A DNA stretch of 64,000 nucleotides from Clostridium sp. MSJ-8 (GTDB lineage Bacteria > Bacillota > Clostridia > Clostridiales > Clostridiaceae): the NCBI RefSeq assembly GCF_018918325.1, contig NZ_JAHLQH010000045.1, forward strand, positions 1-64,000. Reading direction: 5' to 3'. A model generated the notes under the pieces. That model was not told the DNA's origin. It saw only the letters and a program-made list of their open reading frames with translations, and searched no databases. Positions 10,201-18,278 of the stretch are shown one piece after another. How positions within the stretch are numbered: position 1 is the first letter of the stretch; each line of letters begins with the position of its first letter. Both the position numbers and the translations under genes were made by a program.

Positions 10201-11857
10201 AGAAGTCGAAATAAATGGTATTATTAATTTTAAATTTAAAAGTAGATACAACGTTGATAAAGTAAAATATAAAGTAATTGATAATTATAGTGGACAATCT
10301 GAAGTGATACAAGATTTTTCATATTCGGATACATTAAAGTATAAGGCTACAAAGGGAGGATATCATTACTTAATTATAGAAGGAAAGGATAGTAGAGGAA
10401 TTGTTAATACTTGTAATTTAAGTTTTAATGTTAAAACAGATCCTATAACTATTGATACATTTAAAGCAAACAAAGATACAATAGAGCTTGGAGAAGAATT
10501 TAACTTTTCCATTAAGTTGTCAGGAGGATATGGAGAGAAGAAATATAGTTTAGTAGCAATAGATGAAGATAATAATTATGAATATTTTAAAGAGAATAGT
10601 AATAATGAAGAAGTAAAATGGAAACCTAGTAAAACAGGTAATTATAAGATTGAGATTAATTGTAATGATAATGCAGGAAATTATGCAAATAAAACAATAG
10701 AAGTAACAGTAACAGAACCGGCAAAATTGACTACTACAACAATATATTATAAAGGATATGATAATCCGTATATTCATTATAGAATAGGAAATGGAGCATG
10801 GACAAATGTACCAGGAATTAAGATGGATAAAAATTCAGATATAGAAGGTTATAATTATGCAGTAACAATAGATTTAGGCGATGAAGATACATTAGAAGCA
10901 TGTTTTAACAATGGAAATGGAAATTGGGACAGTAATGGAGGAAAAAATTATAAGTTTAATACTGGATATTATACTTATAGTAATGGAGTAAGTACAGAAA
11001 TAGAAAAACCAAACAAACAATTCAAAATTAATTCAATTGATTCAAAGCTTGGAAGTTTGTATGTATCTGGAAATCAAAATATATTCACAGTTAAATCTTC
11101 AAATGGTGAAGGAAAAGTAGAATATAGATTTGAATATAAAAACAATACTACAGGAGATTCGGGAGTACTTAGAGATTATTCAGAGTATAATACTTTATCA
11201 ACTTTATTAAGTACACCAGGAAAATATACATTAACAGTACAAGCAAAAGACTCAGTGGGTAATGAAGATAGAAAGACTTTAGAGTTTGAAATACAAGAAT
11301 ATAAAAATTTGGAAATCAGTTCTATAACATCAACTTATGGAGATATTTTTGAAGCAGGGTCAACTACAGAATTAATAATTAATACTACAGGAGGAAAAGG
11401 ACAAAATTACTACGATTTAGAAGTAAATGGAAAGTCGATAATGACTGATAAAACATCTAATAAAGTATCATGGACACCAACAGAAGCAGGAACATATGAA
11501 ATAACAGCATATGCAAGAGAAGCAGAAGGTGGATATACTACTTTAAAAAAGATAATAAATGTTAAAGAAAATTCAAAAAACATAACAACAATATATTATA
11601 AAGGATATGACAATCCATATATTCATTACAAAGTAGGTAATGGAAATTGGACTAACGTTCCAGGAGTTAAAATGGAAAAGACTTCTGAAAAGGAAGGATA
11701 TGATTACAAGATAATAATAGATTTAGGATATGAGGATAAATTAACAGCGTGCTTTAATGATGGAAATGGACATTGGGATAGTGCTGGTGGAAGAAATTAT
11801 GAATTCGGTATAGGATATTACACATATTCTAATGGCAAAGTAAATAAAGTTATGTAA
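7259..11857 (+). CDS. Second secreted papain-like (C1) cysteine protease with CBM25-type modules
   Basis: 1532 residues, a tandem paralogue of the preceding gene with the same domain order throughout. Signal peptide about 1-29. The catalytic residues are Cys115 (GSSCVSY), His286 (YHEMTIVGYDD) and Asn319 (ANSWG), again with an acidic loop (DIDNDNEVDEGE). An FnIII-like domain and three CBM25 modules (first about 585, then about 1165, last about 1445 to the end) alternate with Ig-like repeats. Similarity is highest in the C-terminal third, where long stretches are almost identical at DNA level, which suggests gene conversion. The gene has its own promoter region and terminator, so the pair need not be one transcript. 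RBS GAGGGGG. Confidence 0.85.
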   Translation: MKKKILSVIMSSFMLFSMFTTGYNYKVQAKTSDDNNYNQYETGLIPEDKAGQEWLDQNLVKVDSEEKVYEVLNNNSRSPKKVPKAASQSEEIPSSVDNSKNKYFPPIVGQNGSSCVSYSIGYYLMTYEYNKYHNTSADCEENLMSPRWCYNLTNDGNNSGSSVSSVLSLLKRNGAASIKDVPRSYSGMMPENFHYDYFARDNIWENALKNRISESYSVEIGKLGEDTPIKSPNDSNLNVLKSVLAKGEILSFSTYIYAFEYDTINEGYDHAGETIVTSCEGEYGYHEMTIVGYDDNIWVDIDNDNEVDEGEMGAIKIANSWGKGYKNSGFVWVAYDALNYKSSVLSDYSSSRIGVIEDYMAYGINMTDTANNDDLYLELDLNTELRNTVAITCYTGDEENITMLKPIFDNRGGKHGYDGTTNASDGKFVIDLSRYNDTLTREKILKDGIKVNIDDTKKDGVDLTVKDVALIDKSNNSRTSLLDKSVKLDGKGIEVESKVSEVKSPTNFKVNINKDNHGELSWDKASDDISYYKIYRDNSLIGSTEDTTFLDEKDLNGEYTYSVKAIDKEGKTSQRVEKKVNNTYCKIYYKNNNYSSTYIHFRINNGNWTTVPGKEMNKSTSKDGYFEYIVDMSEYPEKSKVEACFNNGKNSWDNNNGSNYLFDKGSNTLENGKINKENSELKIDSIQVSKTSLKVGEAIKIYTDVSGGSGEYSYTFNIDKKVKHSILVSKSYYIWEPTEAGEYTISYSVYDKITHESVSSEEIKCIVKNKEDFKITGINFEKKSPQLRNTNISFGINTNVDNTDNNISYDVYVILPDGSKRNVYRDYTEDDKYKFTETKLIGTYTFYVTAQNNTTGEEDNITFNYEIKEGQLSVSSFKAQQSYSDYEDLDEIKASETYCLKTVAVGGVGNYSYQYGYYFNNKYYKIDNVSWESFYPNLEKPGEYKFEVIVKDEAGNSTTAYKKLKITQGDLKIDYPEMDKKEVEINGIINFKFKSRYNVDKVKYKVIDNYSGQSEVIQDFSYSDTLKYKATKGGYHYLIIEGKDSRGIVNTCNLSFNVKTDPITIDTFKANKDTIELGEEFNFSIKLSGGYGEKKYSLVAIDEDNNYEYFKENSNNEEVKWKPSKTGNYKIEINCNDNAGNYANKTIEVTVTEPAKLTTTTIYYKGYDNPYIHYRIGNGAWTNVPGIKMDKNSDIEGYNYAVTIDLGDEDTLEACFNNGNGNWDSNGGKNYKFNTGYYTYSNGVSTEIEKPNKQFKINSIDSKLGSLYVSGNQNIFTVKSSNGEGKVEYRFEYKNNTTGDSGVLRDYSEYNTLSTLLSTPGKYTLTVQAKDSVGNEDRKTLEFEIQEYKNLEISSITSTYGDIFEAGSTTELIINTTGGKGQNYYDLEVNGKSIMTDKTSNKVSWTPTEAGTYEITAYAREAEGGYTTLKKIINVKENSKNITTIYYKGYDNPYIHYKVGNGNWTNVPGVKMEKTSEKEGYDYKIIIDLGYEDKLTACFNDGNGHWDSAGGRNYEFGIGYYTYSNGKVNKVM

Positions 11858-11863
11858 TTAGAT

Positions 11864-11905
11864 AAGACTAGTCTTTTGAATAGAATTTAAAAGACTAGTC
11901 TTTTA
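11864..11905 (+). terminator. Rho-independent terminator after protease gene 2
   Basis: AAGACTAGTCTTTT pairs with AAAAGACTAGTC and is followed by TTTTATT. Each arm is itself nearly palindromic. Confidence 0.75.
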
Positions 11906-11927
11906 TTATATTTATGTGGAGGAAATA

Positions 11928-13098
11928 TTATACCTCTTTTTATTGAACAATTTCTTTTGATGTTTGTAGGTATTGCAGATACCTTTGTGGTTAGTTTCTC
12001 TAGTGAAGCTGATGTGTCTGGAGTTTCTTTAACAACTTCTTTTAACACTGTATTGATTTTAATATTCCGTTGGCCTTTGTTGCGACTTTTATTTGGAAAA
12101 ACTGAAGCAGATGTTATGAATGCCTGTGAAATATATCTAGTTATAACAACTCTTTCTCTTCCAGCATTGGCTATTTATGATGCAGGAGCATCTTTATGTA
12201 GAAGTATAGGAAAAACTAATGTAACAATGTATATATATCTAATTACTAATATAATAAATATAATTGGAAATTGCATAGGGGTATTTGTATTTAAATTAGG
12301 GGCTGCTGGAGTAGCATTAGGAACTACATTATCTCAGACTATTAGCGTTATTATCGCACTTATAACAATTAAGAAGAGAAATATTGGCATAAATTTAAAA
12401 AAAGAAGATTTTATACTTAAGAAATCTGTTATATCAGAAGTGTTGAAGATAGGAATTCCTGTTGCAGTTTAAGATGGTTGTATTCAAGTAGCCTTTGTTA
12501 TAATTACAGTTATTGCGAATCATAGAGGGTTAGATGATGCAGCTGCTGTAGGAATCGTAGAGAAGATGATAAGTGCATTATTTTTATTATACCTTCTTCA
12601 ATGCTAGCTACAGTTTCAGCAGTATCTGCGCAGAATATAGGGGCAAATAAACATGATAGAGCTAAAAAGACATTACATTATGGAATTATACTAACTAGCA
12701 TTTATGGTATAATTGTAGTACTTGTTATACAATTAATAGCAAGTTCAGTTATAAATTTATTTACTAAAGATACGATAGTAATTTTATTAGGGAGTCAATA
12801 TATTAAAAGTTATATTTGGGACTGTATCTTTGCTGGGATTCATTTTTGTTTTACTGGATATTTTTGTGCTTATGGTAAATCTTATATTGGATTTTCACAT
12901 AATATATTAGCTATTATATTAGTGAGGGTACCAGGATCATATTATGCTTCTAAGTATTTTCCCAATACATTATTTCCAATGGGACTTGCGGCACCTGCGG
13001 GATCATTGTTATCAGTAATAATATGTTTAATTGCTTATAGGTGGGTAAAGCATAGTGTGTTGTTGAAGTGTGAAGGAGAAATATTAAGTAAAGAGTAG
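11928..13098 (+). pseudogene. MATE family multidrug efflux protein, decayed
   Basis: Three frame segments together encode a MATE transporter (GNIIPLFIEQF, ADTFVVS; later VSAVSAQNIGA). The first coding block has no start codon: similarity begins near 11928 straight after the upstream terminator, so roughly the first dozen residues are missing. An in-frame TAA sits at 12470-12472, after VAV where family members read through. A frameshift lies near 12590, where YLLQC* should continue as PSSML. The last block (12601-13098) runs to a natural end. With one truncation, one nonsense codon and one frameshift, this is not a functional transporter. Confidence 0.85.
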
Positions 13099-13165
13099 TA
13101 TTGAGGGTAATAAAAGGGTTTTTTATTATTTGGGGAAATTATATAAAAGGAGTTGAGAATTAAAT

Positions 13166-14137
13166 ATGAGAAATGTAAAAATTAAAGAAATTGAAATTGT
13201 AGTGCCTAAGACTAAATTTTCAAATGACTATTATATAGATCATTTTAAAAGACAGGGTAAAAATATAGAAGGTTTATTAGAGACATTTGGAAGAAATGAA
13301 AGGTATGTAGGGGACAAACATAAGGAGAATACGGTATCTCTAGGAATAAGTGCTGCTAAGAAAGTATTAAAAAAGGCCAATCTAGAAGGAAAAGATATTG
13401 ATATGATTTTATTTGCTAGTCAATTTCCTCAAAATACATGCCCTATTCAAGCATTACAAATACATAAAGCAATAGGAGGAAAGCCTACAACAATGGTTCA
13501 GGATGTTAATTCTAATTGCTTAGGGATGCTTGCAGCTGTAGATGAAGCGGTACGTTATTTAAAACAAAAAGATAGATTTAACACAGCGTTAATTGTTGGA
13601 GCGGACTGTATGACTTATGGATGTGATATAAATAATGAATATACATATCCTATGTTTGGAGATTTAGGGTGTGCATTAATATTAGAAAAAACAGATGAAG
13701 AAGGTGTTGTTGGATCTACTTATATGGTTAATAGTGAAGAAGCTGATACATATGTGCTTTATCCAAAAGAAGGATTTTATAATAATATAAAGCCAGAATT
13801 AAAGTGGATTCCTTTTGATGCAAGTTTTGTTCCTAAATGTACAAAAGATATGTTTGAAGATATTCTTGTTACACATAATATGAAATTTGCAGATATTGAC
13901 CATTATTGTTTATCACAATATGCAAAAAGTATGTTAGAAGGCATTATAAAAGAATTAGATGAACCAGAAGAAAAATTTATTTATATTGGGGATCGATATG
14001 GTTATACTGGAACAAGTTCACCTTTTGTTGCTTTCTATGAAGGAATTAAGCAAGGCAAGATACACAGAGGAGAATATGTTGCATTTTGGTCTGTAGGAGT
14101 ATATTGGACTTCTTGTGCAATAATTTTAAGATATTAA
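13166..14137 (+). CDS. 3-oxoacyl-ACP synthase III (FabH)-like protein with incomplete catalytic triad
   Basis: 323 residues with the thiolase-superfamily fold of KAS III enzymes. The nucleophile region is VNSNCLGMLAAVDEA with Cys118. In FabH the other catalytic residues are His in HQAN and Asn in GNTS. Here the aligned positions read LSQYAKS (Ser250) and YGYTGTSS (Tyr280). A Cys nucleophile without His and Asn is known in acyl-transferring or ester-forming relatives, so acyl transfer rather than decarboxylative condensation is inferred. RBS AAAGGAGTTG. The gene stands alone or is paired with the small downstream gene (115-base gap). The substrate cannot be read from the sequence. Confidence 0.75.
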   Translation: MRNVKIKEIEIVVPKTKFSNDYYIDHFKRQGKNIEGLLETFGRNERYVGDKHKENTVSLGISAAKKVLKKANLEGKDIDMILFASQFPQNTCPIQALQIHKAIGGKPTTMVQDVNSNCLGMLAAVDEAVRYLKQKDRFNTALIVGADCMTYGCDINNEYTYPMFGDLGCALILEKTDEEGVVGSTYMVNSEEADTYVLYPKEGFYNNIKPELKWIPFDASFVPKCTKDMFEDILVTHNMKFADIDHYCLSQYAKSMLEGIIKELDEPEEKFIYIGDRYGYTGTSSPFVAFYEGIKQGKIHRGEYVAFWSVGVYWTSCAIILRY

Positions 14138-14252
14138 CAAAATTTGTATTTTGTAAAATATATTTTAAGAAAATCCATATTTATAGAAATAAGGTAAATA
14201 TAGGAGTATTATAAAGCTATGATAAATATAATAAACAAAGGAGTGAATAAAT

Positions 14253-14603
14253 GTGTCAGGAAAACATAGTTTTATAAGAGAAGGTAAGAATTTAACTATT
14301 AAATTCGAAGGATTTTACAATGAAGAGAATGCTGTTAATTTTATGAGTGATTATAATAATGCAGTAAGTGATATAAAAAATACTAAAGATAGCATTTTAG
14401 TGTTGGATGGTAAGGATCTTATGACTGCAAGTCCTAAGTTAATTCCGATATTAAAAGAATGTTTTTCTAAATATGATAAAGAATTTGGAAAAGTATATTT
14501 GATAAATCCGAGCACAGCAACAGCTAAAATGCAAATGAAGAGAATTGCGAAAGAAGCAAATGCATCATTTGAATTTGTAGATCAAGCCCCTAAATTATCA
14601 TAA
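14253..14603 (+). CDS. Small STAS-like cytosolic protein
   Basis: 116 residues with no signal or membrane segment. The alternating strand/helix pattern (NLTIKFEGF; SILVLDGKDL; KVYLINPST; SFEFVDQ) resembles STAS or SpoIIAA-like folds; this is a fold impression only. The start is GTG at 14253, 7 bases after AGGAGTG. The overlapping ATG at 14251 gives only eight codons. The gene is followed at once by a strong terminator. It may share a transcript with the FabH-like gene. Function unknown. Confidence 0.6.
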   Translation: MSGKHSFIREGKNLTIKFEGFYNEENAVNFMSDYNNAVSDIKNTKDSILVLDGKDLMTASPKLIPILKECFSKYDKEFGKVYLINPSTATAKMQMKRIAKEANASFEFVDQAPKLS

Positions 14604-14604
14604 T

Positions 14605-14650
14605 AAAAAAGTAGTAGTGTTGAAATTTAACACTACTACTTTTTTATTAT
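14605..14650. terminator. Bidirectional terminator
   Basis: AAAAAAGTAGTAGTGTT pairs with AACACTACTACTTTTTT. It is flanked by T on one side and A on the other, between convergent genes. Confidence 0.9.
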
Positions 14651-14669
14651 AACCAAAATTATATTTTAA

Positions 14670-15119
14670 TTAACTAAATGAAGAATTAAGTTTCCATAGA
14701 GTAATATCATTATTATTTTTCTTTATTGAATATAGCTTATTATTATCTAAAAGAGTTTGAGATAATAATAGTATTATATTCTTGATTATATTGCTACATT
14801 CTTGTATAGAATAGTCTTCTACTTTAAACTTTTTTAAATTAAGTAGGTTTAAAGAATAATCTATATTTGAACCTAAAATTAATTCATTATCAAGATAAAT
14901 AATATTGATTTTATTAAATTCATTTAGTAATTTATTTAGTTTAGAACAATTAGTGATAGATGAATTATAAACAACTAGAAAGGTATTTTCTTTTTTCTCA
15001 TTAAGCTCTAATGTTGAGGTAATATAATCTGTGGTCATAGTATCATCAATGTATATTAAGTTGATATTATTAAAGTTATAATTTAATGACAATACAATCT
15101 GCTCTATTTTAGTAAACAT
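14670..15119 (-). CDS. Hypothetical protein, divergent from the LytTR regulator
   Basis: 149 residues, no membrane segment, very rich in Asn, Leu and Ile. It is not recognised. The strand/helix alternation (INLIYIDD; TFLVVYNSS; INIIYLDNE) hints at a small Rossmann- or receiver-like fold, but without a clear phosphoacceptor context. It is a real gene on the evidence of a strong AGGAGGG site 8 bases upstream of its ATG and a terminator at its end. Being transcribed away from the response regulator across a 165-base gap, it may be part of the same control circuit. Confidence 0.6.
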   Translation of the reverse strand: MFTKIEQIVLSLNYNFNNINLIYIDDTMTTDYITSTLELNEKKENTFLVVYNSSITNCSKLNKLLNEFNKINIIYLDNELILGSNIDYSLNLLNLKKFKVEDYSIQECSNIIKNIILLLSQTLLDNNKLYSIKKNNNDITLWKLNSSFS

Positions 15120-15284
15120 AATTTAACCCTCCTATATAATATTATAAGTATATTATACTTTGTTAATAATGTTAAATGAGATGATATGTATAAAAGGGAA
15201 AATAATATACATGAAAATAATTGCGTTGAAAAAAAAGTATATGCATTGTAAAATAAAACTATAGATGGTTTTGGGAGGACTTTT

Positions 15285-16001
15285 ATGAATATTTTAGTAG
15301 TAGAGGACGTAAAAGAACAAAGAGAAGCATTAGTTAAGATGATAGAAAGAAATTATCTTGATTCAAGAATATATAGTACAGATTCAGTAAAAAAAGCATT
15401 AGAGATAGCAAAGGAAAAAGATATTAGTTTATTTTTATTAGATATAGAACTTGTTGATGGATCTGGTATGGATTTGGCAAAACAATTAAGAAGTATTAAG
15501 AAATATTCATTAACAGGGATAGTTTTTATTACAAATAATATCATACATATAATGGAGGCGTTTAAAGGCATACATTGTTATGATTTTTTGGTTAAACCAT
15601 ATAATGAAGCAGATGTAAAGAAAATTATAGATTTATTTGAAGGAAATAATGATGTAAAAGAAAAAGAGGGAGAATATATAGTTGTAACAGTAGATGGTTG
15701 TGTTAAAACAAAAATATATTCTGAGGACATAATTTATATAGAATATGCCAATAGAAATTGTAGGATAAAAACTAAAGATAAAGATATCGTGGCTAAAGGA
15801 TTTGGACTGGCAAAATTGTTAGGGGAAATAAAGAATCAAGATATTGTGCAATGCCATAAAGCTTTTGCTGTGAATACAAGATTTATAGAAAAAATTGTTA
15901 AAATAGAAAATAAAATATGGGATATCTTTTTCTGGAATTGTACTGATAATATTCCATTAGGATATAAATATAAAGATATAGTGATGGAGAAAATAAATTA
16001 A
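15285..16001 (+). CDS. LytTR-family (AgrA-like) response regulator
   Basis: 238 residues. The N-terminal receiver domain (about 1-120) has phosphoacceptor Asp53 in LLDIELVDG and Lys in LVKPY. The C-terminal LytTR DNA-binding domain (about 130-238) has IIYIEYANR and CHKAFAVNTRFIEKI. LytTR regulators bind pairs of 9-bp direct repeats about 21 bp apart and usually answer to peptide-sensing kinases. The next gene starts 1 base after its stop. RBS GGGAGG. The likely targets are the ABC genes and the peptide operon downstream; a fitting repeat lies at 20932-20961. Confidence 0.9.
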   Translation: MNILVVEDVKEQREALVKMIERNYLDSRIYSTDSVKKALEIAKEKDISLFLLDIELVDGSGMDLAKQLRSIKKYSLTGIVFITNNIIHIMEAFKGIHCYDFLVKPYNEADVKKIIDLFEGNNDVKEKEGEYIVVTVDGCVKTKIYSEDIIYIEYANRNCRIKTKDKDIVAKGFGLAKLLGEIKNQDIVQCHKAFAVNTRFIEKIVKIENKIWDIFFWNCTDNIPLGYKYKDIVMEKIN

Positions 16002-16002
16002 C

Positions 16003-16827
16003 ATGATTAAGAAAGTTTTGAAAAATAAGAACCTATATATATTTATATTCAGCTTTGCATATTACATAATATTAATAAGATTTTTAGCAAATAATGATTT
16101 GTTAAGAGGGGAATTTTTGAAGAAAAGCTTATTGCTTATAGTTATTTTTATTATAATGAATATATTTTTTGTGAGAGATATATATAGAAATGTATCAGAA
16201 AAGAAAAAACTTGAGATAAACGTAGAGTATCAGAATATTATGGATGAATTAATACATAAATATAGAGCTACAGAACATGAATATAAAAATCATCTAAATA
16301 CATTAGCTGCAATGGTTAATTTAGACGGAGATGAAGCGTTAAGTAATGATATTAATAAATATGTAAAAGAGATAGCTGTGTCTAATGCATATTCTAATCT
16401 GAAATATATTGATAATGTAATAATTAAAGCAGTTCTTTATAATAAAATAAAAGAATGCCAAGAGAAAAATATAAAATTTAATTATAGTGTAAAGAGTAAT
16501 ATGACTGATTGCTCAATCCAAGATACAGAATTATCTATAGTTATTAATAATTTGATTAATAATGCTATAGAAGCAGTGGCATTGTTAGAAAATAGAAGAA
16601 TAAATATAGAAATATATTATGATGTTAGATATATAATTCAAGTGAGTAATACTTATGATACAACTAAATCAATTGATCTTTCAGAAATATTTAAAAAAGG
16701 AAAATCCTCTAAAGGAAATAATAGAGGATATGGATTATATACAGTAAAGAGAGTCGTTGAAAAAAATAATGGGAGTATAGATGTTGATACGAAGGATGAA
16801 TATTTTATATTAACAATAACTATTTAG
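16003..16827 (+). CDS. AgrC-type sensor histidine kinase with minimal membrane part
   Basis: 274 residues. There are two membrane segments (about 11-29 and 41-58) and almost no extracellular loop, so it lacks the five to seven helix sensor of usual AgrC proteins. Phosphoacceptor His92 lies in EHEYKNHL. The GHKL ATPase has an N box (NNLINNAIEAV) and a G box (GYGLYTVKRVV). All catalytic motifs are present. It follows the response regulator by one base and is followed by a related protein with the opposite layout: full sensor, dead kinase. The two may work as a heteromer. Confidence 0.88.
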   Translation: MIKKVLKNKNLYIFIFSFAYYIILIRFLANNDLLRGEFLKKSLLLIVIFIIMNIFFVRDIYRNVSEKKKLEINVEYQNIMDELIHKYRATEHEYKNHLNTLAAMVNLDGDEALSNDINKYVKEIAVSNAYSNLKYIDNVIIKAVLYNKIKECQEKNIKFNYSVKSNMTDCSIQDTELSIVINNLINNAIEAVALLENRRINIEIYYDVRYIIQVSNTYDTTKSIDLSEIFKKGKSSKGNNRGYGLYTVKRVVEKNNGSIDVDTKDEYFILTITI

Positions 16828-16866
16828 TTTACAAGAGTAGTTATTTTATCAGGAGAGATTTTTTTT

Positions 16867-18078
16867 ATGATGTTTATTTTAGGATGTATAGAAACTTTTT
16901 TTATGTTTATTTTTTATAATATTCTTTTTAATAGGGATTGGAAAAAAAATATTATATTACATACAATAATTAGTATATGCTATACTTGCCTTTCGCTTAA
17001 GATATTAAATATTACAAATGATTATTACTCGTTAGTATGTATTTTTATTGTAGCAATTATAGAAAGTAAGATATTGAATAAAGAAGTGATTTTATCATTT
17101 ATGGAAATGATAATGGCTAACATTATACTTATGGTATTAATTTTGGTAATTGCTGGGTTAAAATATACTTCAGTAGGGCAAAATATAGAAAATAAGTATT
17201 ATATATTAATAATAGTTATATGTAATAGCATGTGTAGTGTTTTCATGAATTGGATAATGAAAAAAACGAATAAAGATTTAGAGATATATCTAATAAAAAG
17301 CAAGAATGCTTGGTACATAATTATTAATATTCTTTGTATATTTTTCTTAAATAATTTTATAATTGATACATTAGGTACTAGTAAGCCTATTTTTGTGTTT
17401 ATTGAAGGGAGTTTTATAATATTTATTGTAATAAATATATATTTATATATATCTATTTACAAGATGTTAGAACAAAAGGAAAAATTAAAAATTAAGTTAG
17501 AATATACAAAGGTAATTGACGAATTAATTAATAAATTTAAGGATAATGAACAAGAATATATGAATTCTATTAATAAGTTAGTATCTATAGTGGATTCTCA
17601 AGGTAGTGATAGATTGAAATGTAAGGTTCATAATTATACAGATGCTATAATAATAGAAGATAAATATTCAAAACTTAAGTATATAAATGATACACTTATA
17701 AAAGCAATTATATATAATAAGCTTCAAGAATGTGATATAAATGATATAAGTTTCGAGTATAATAATTTAAATATGGATGTGAGACAGTCGAAATTAACAG
17801 ATTCAGAATTATCTTATGTTCTCAATAGTTTGTTAAATGAGGCAATTAAGTTATCAATGAATTCTGAGAAGAGATATATAGAATTAAAGTCAAAAGATAA
17901 TGATAAAAATTCATTAAGCTTAAAATTTAGTGTGAATCAATACGTTAATTTAGAATATATTCAAAAAAATGATAAAGATAATCTAATATCTTTATCCAAG
18001 AAGATTATAGAAAAAAGAAAAGGAAAGATAAACTTCTATATAAAAAATCAATATATGATTATGGATATAAATATATAG
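16867..18078 (+). CDS. AgrC-like sensor with degenerate kinase domain (pseudokinase)
   Basis: 403 residues. About seven membrane helices occupy residues 1-205, as in peptide-sensing AgrC/ComD proteins. The following dimerisation and ATPase-like region aligns with the previous kinase but has lost its catalytic residues. EHEYKN is replaced by EQEYMN (Gln229 for the phosphoacceptor His), the N box reads LNSLLNEAIKL without the metal-binding Asn, and the G box is absent. RBS AGGAGAG 9 bases upstream. There are no stops or frameshifts over 400 codons, which argues for selected function as a sensor partner rather than decay. Confidence 0.8.
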   Translation: MMFILGCIETFFMFIFYNILFNRDWKKNIILHTIISICYTCLSLKILNITNDYYSLVCIFIVAIIESKILNKEVILSFMEMIMANIILMVLILVIAGLKYTSVGQNIENKYYILIIVICNSMCSVFMNWIMKKTNKDLEIYLIKSKNAWYIIINILCIFFLNNFIIDTLGTSKPIFVFIEGSFIIFIVINIYLYISIYKMLEQKEKLKIKLEYTKVIDELINKFKDNEQEYMNSINKLVSIVDSQGSDRLKCKVHNYTDAIIIEDKYSKLKYINDTLIKAIIYNKLQECDINDISFEYNNLNMDVRQSKLTDSELSYVLNSLLNEAIKLSMNSEKRYIELKSKDNDKNSLSLKFSVNQYVNLEYIQKNDKDNLISLSKKIIEKRKGKINFYIKNQYMIMDINI

Positions 18079-18080
18079 AA

Positions 18081-18155
18081 AAATTAAGTTAGTTAAATGT
18101 TGTAAACTCATAAGAGTTCAAACAATACAACATTTAGCTAACTTATTTTTGTTTC
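18081..18155. repeat. Dispersed hairpin repeat, copy A (acts as terminator)
   Basis: The left arm AAATTAAGTTAGTTAAATGT (continued by TGTA) pairs with TACAACATTTAGCTAACTTA, followed by a T run. The same arms occur at 34448 and 39031, so this is a dispersed element that here serves as terminator of the kinase operon. Confidence 0.7.
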
Positions 18156-18278
18156 ACTATTAATCACAATTCTTGTATGGAATTATAAGTATATATTTTT
18201 CTGTTTTATGCATAATAAAACATTTTAAGTACTGAATATAATAATATAAGTACATAGATAAATACAGGAGGAGTTAAT

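Noticed and set aside
11957-13098. Two separate short MATE-like genes
   Set aside because: Both pieces match consecutive parts of one transporter with a stop and a frameshift between them and no start for the first, so a single pseudogene is the better reading.
14251-14277. ATG start for the small STAS-like gene
   Set aside because: This frame stops after eight codons; the GTG two bases later opens the full frame with proper spacing to AGGAGTG.
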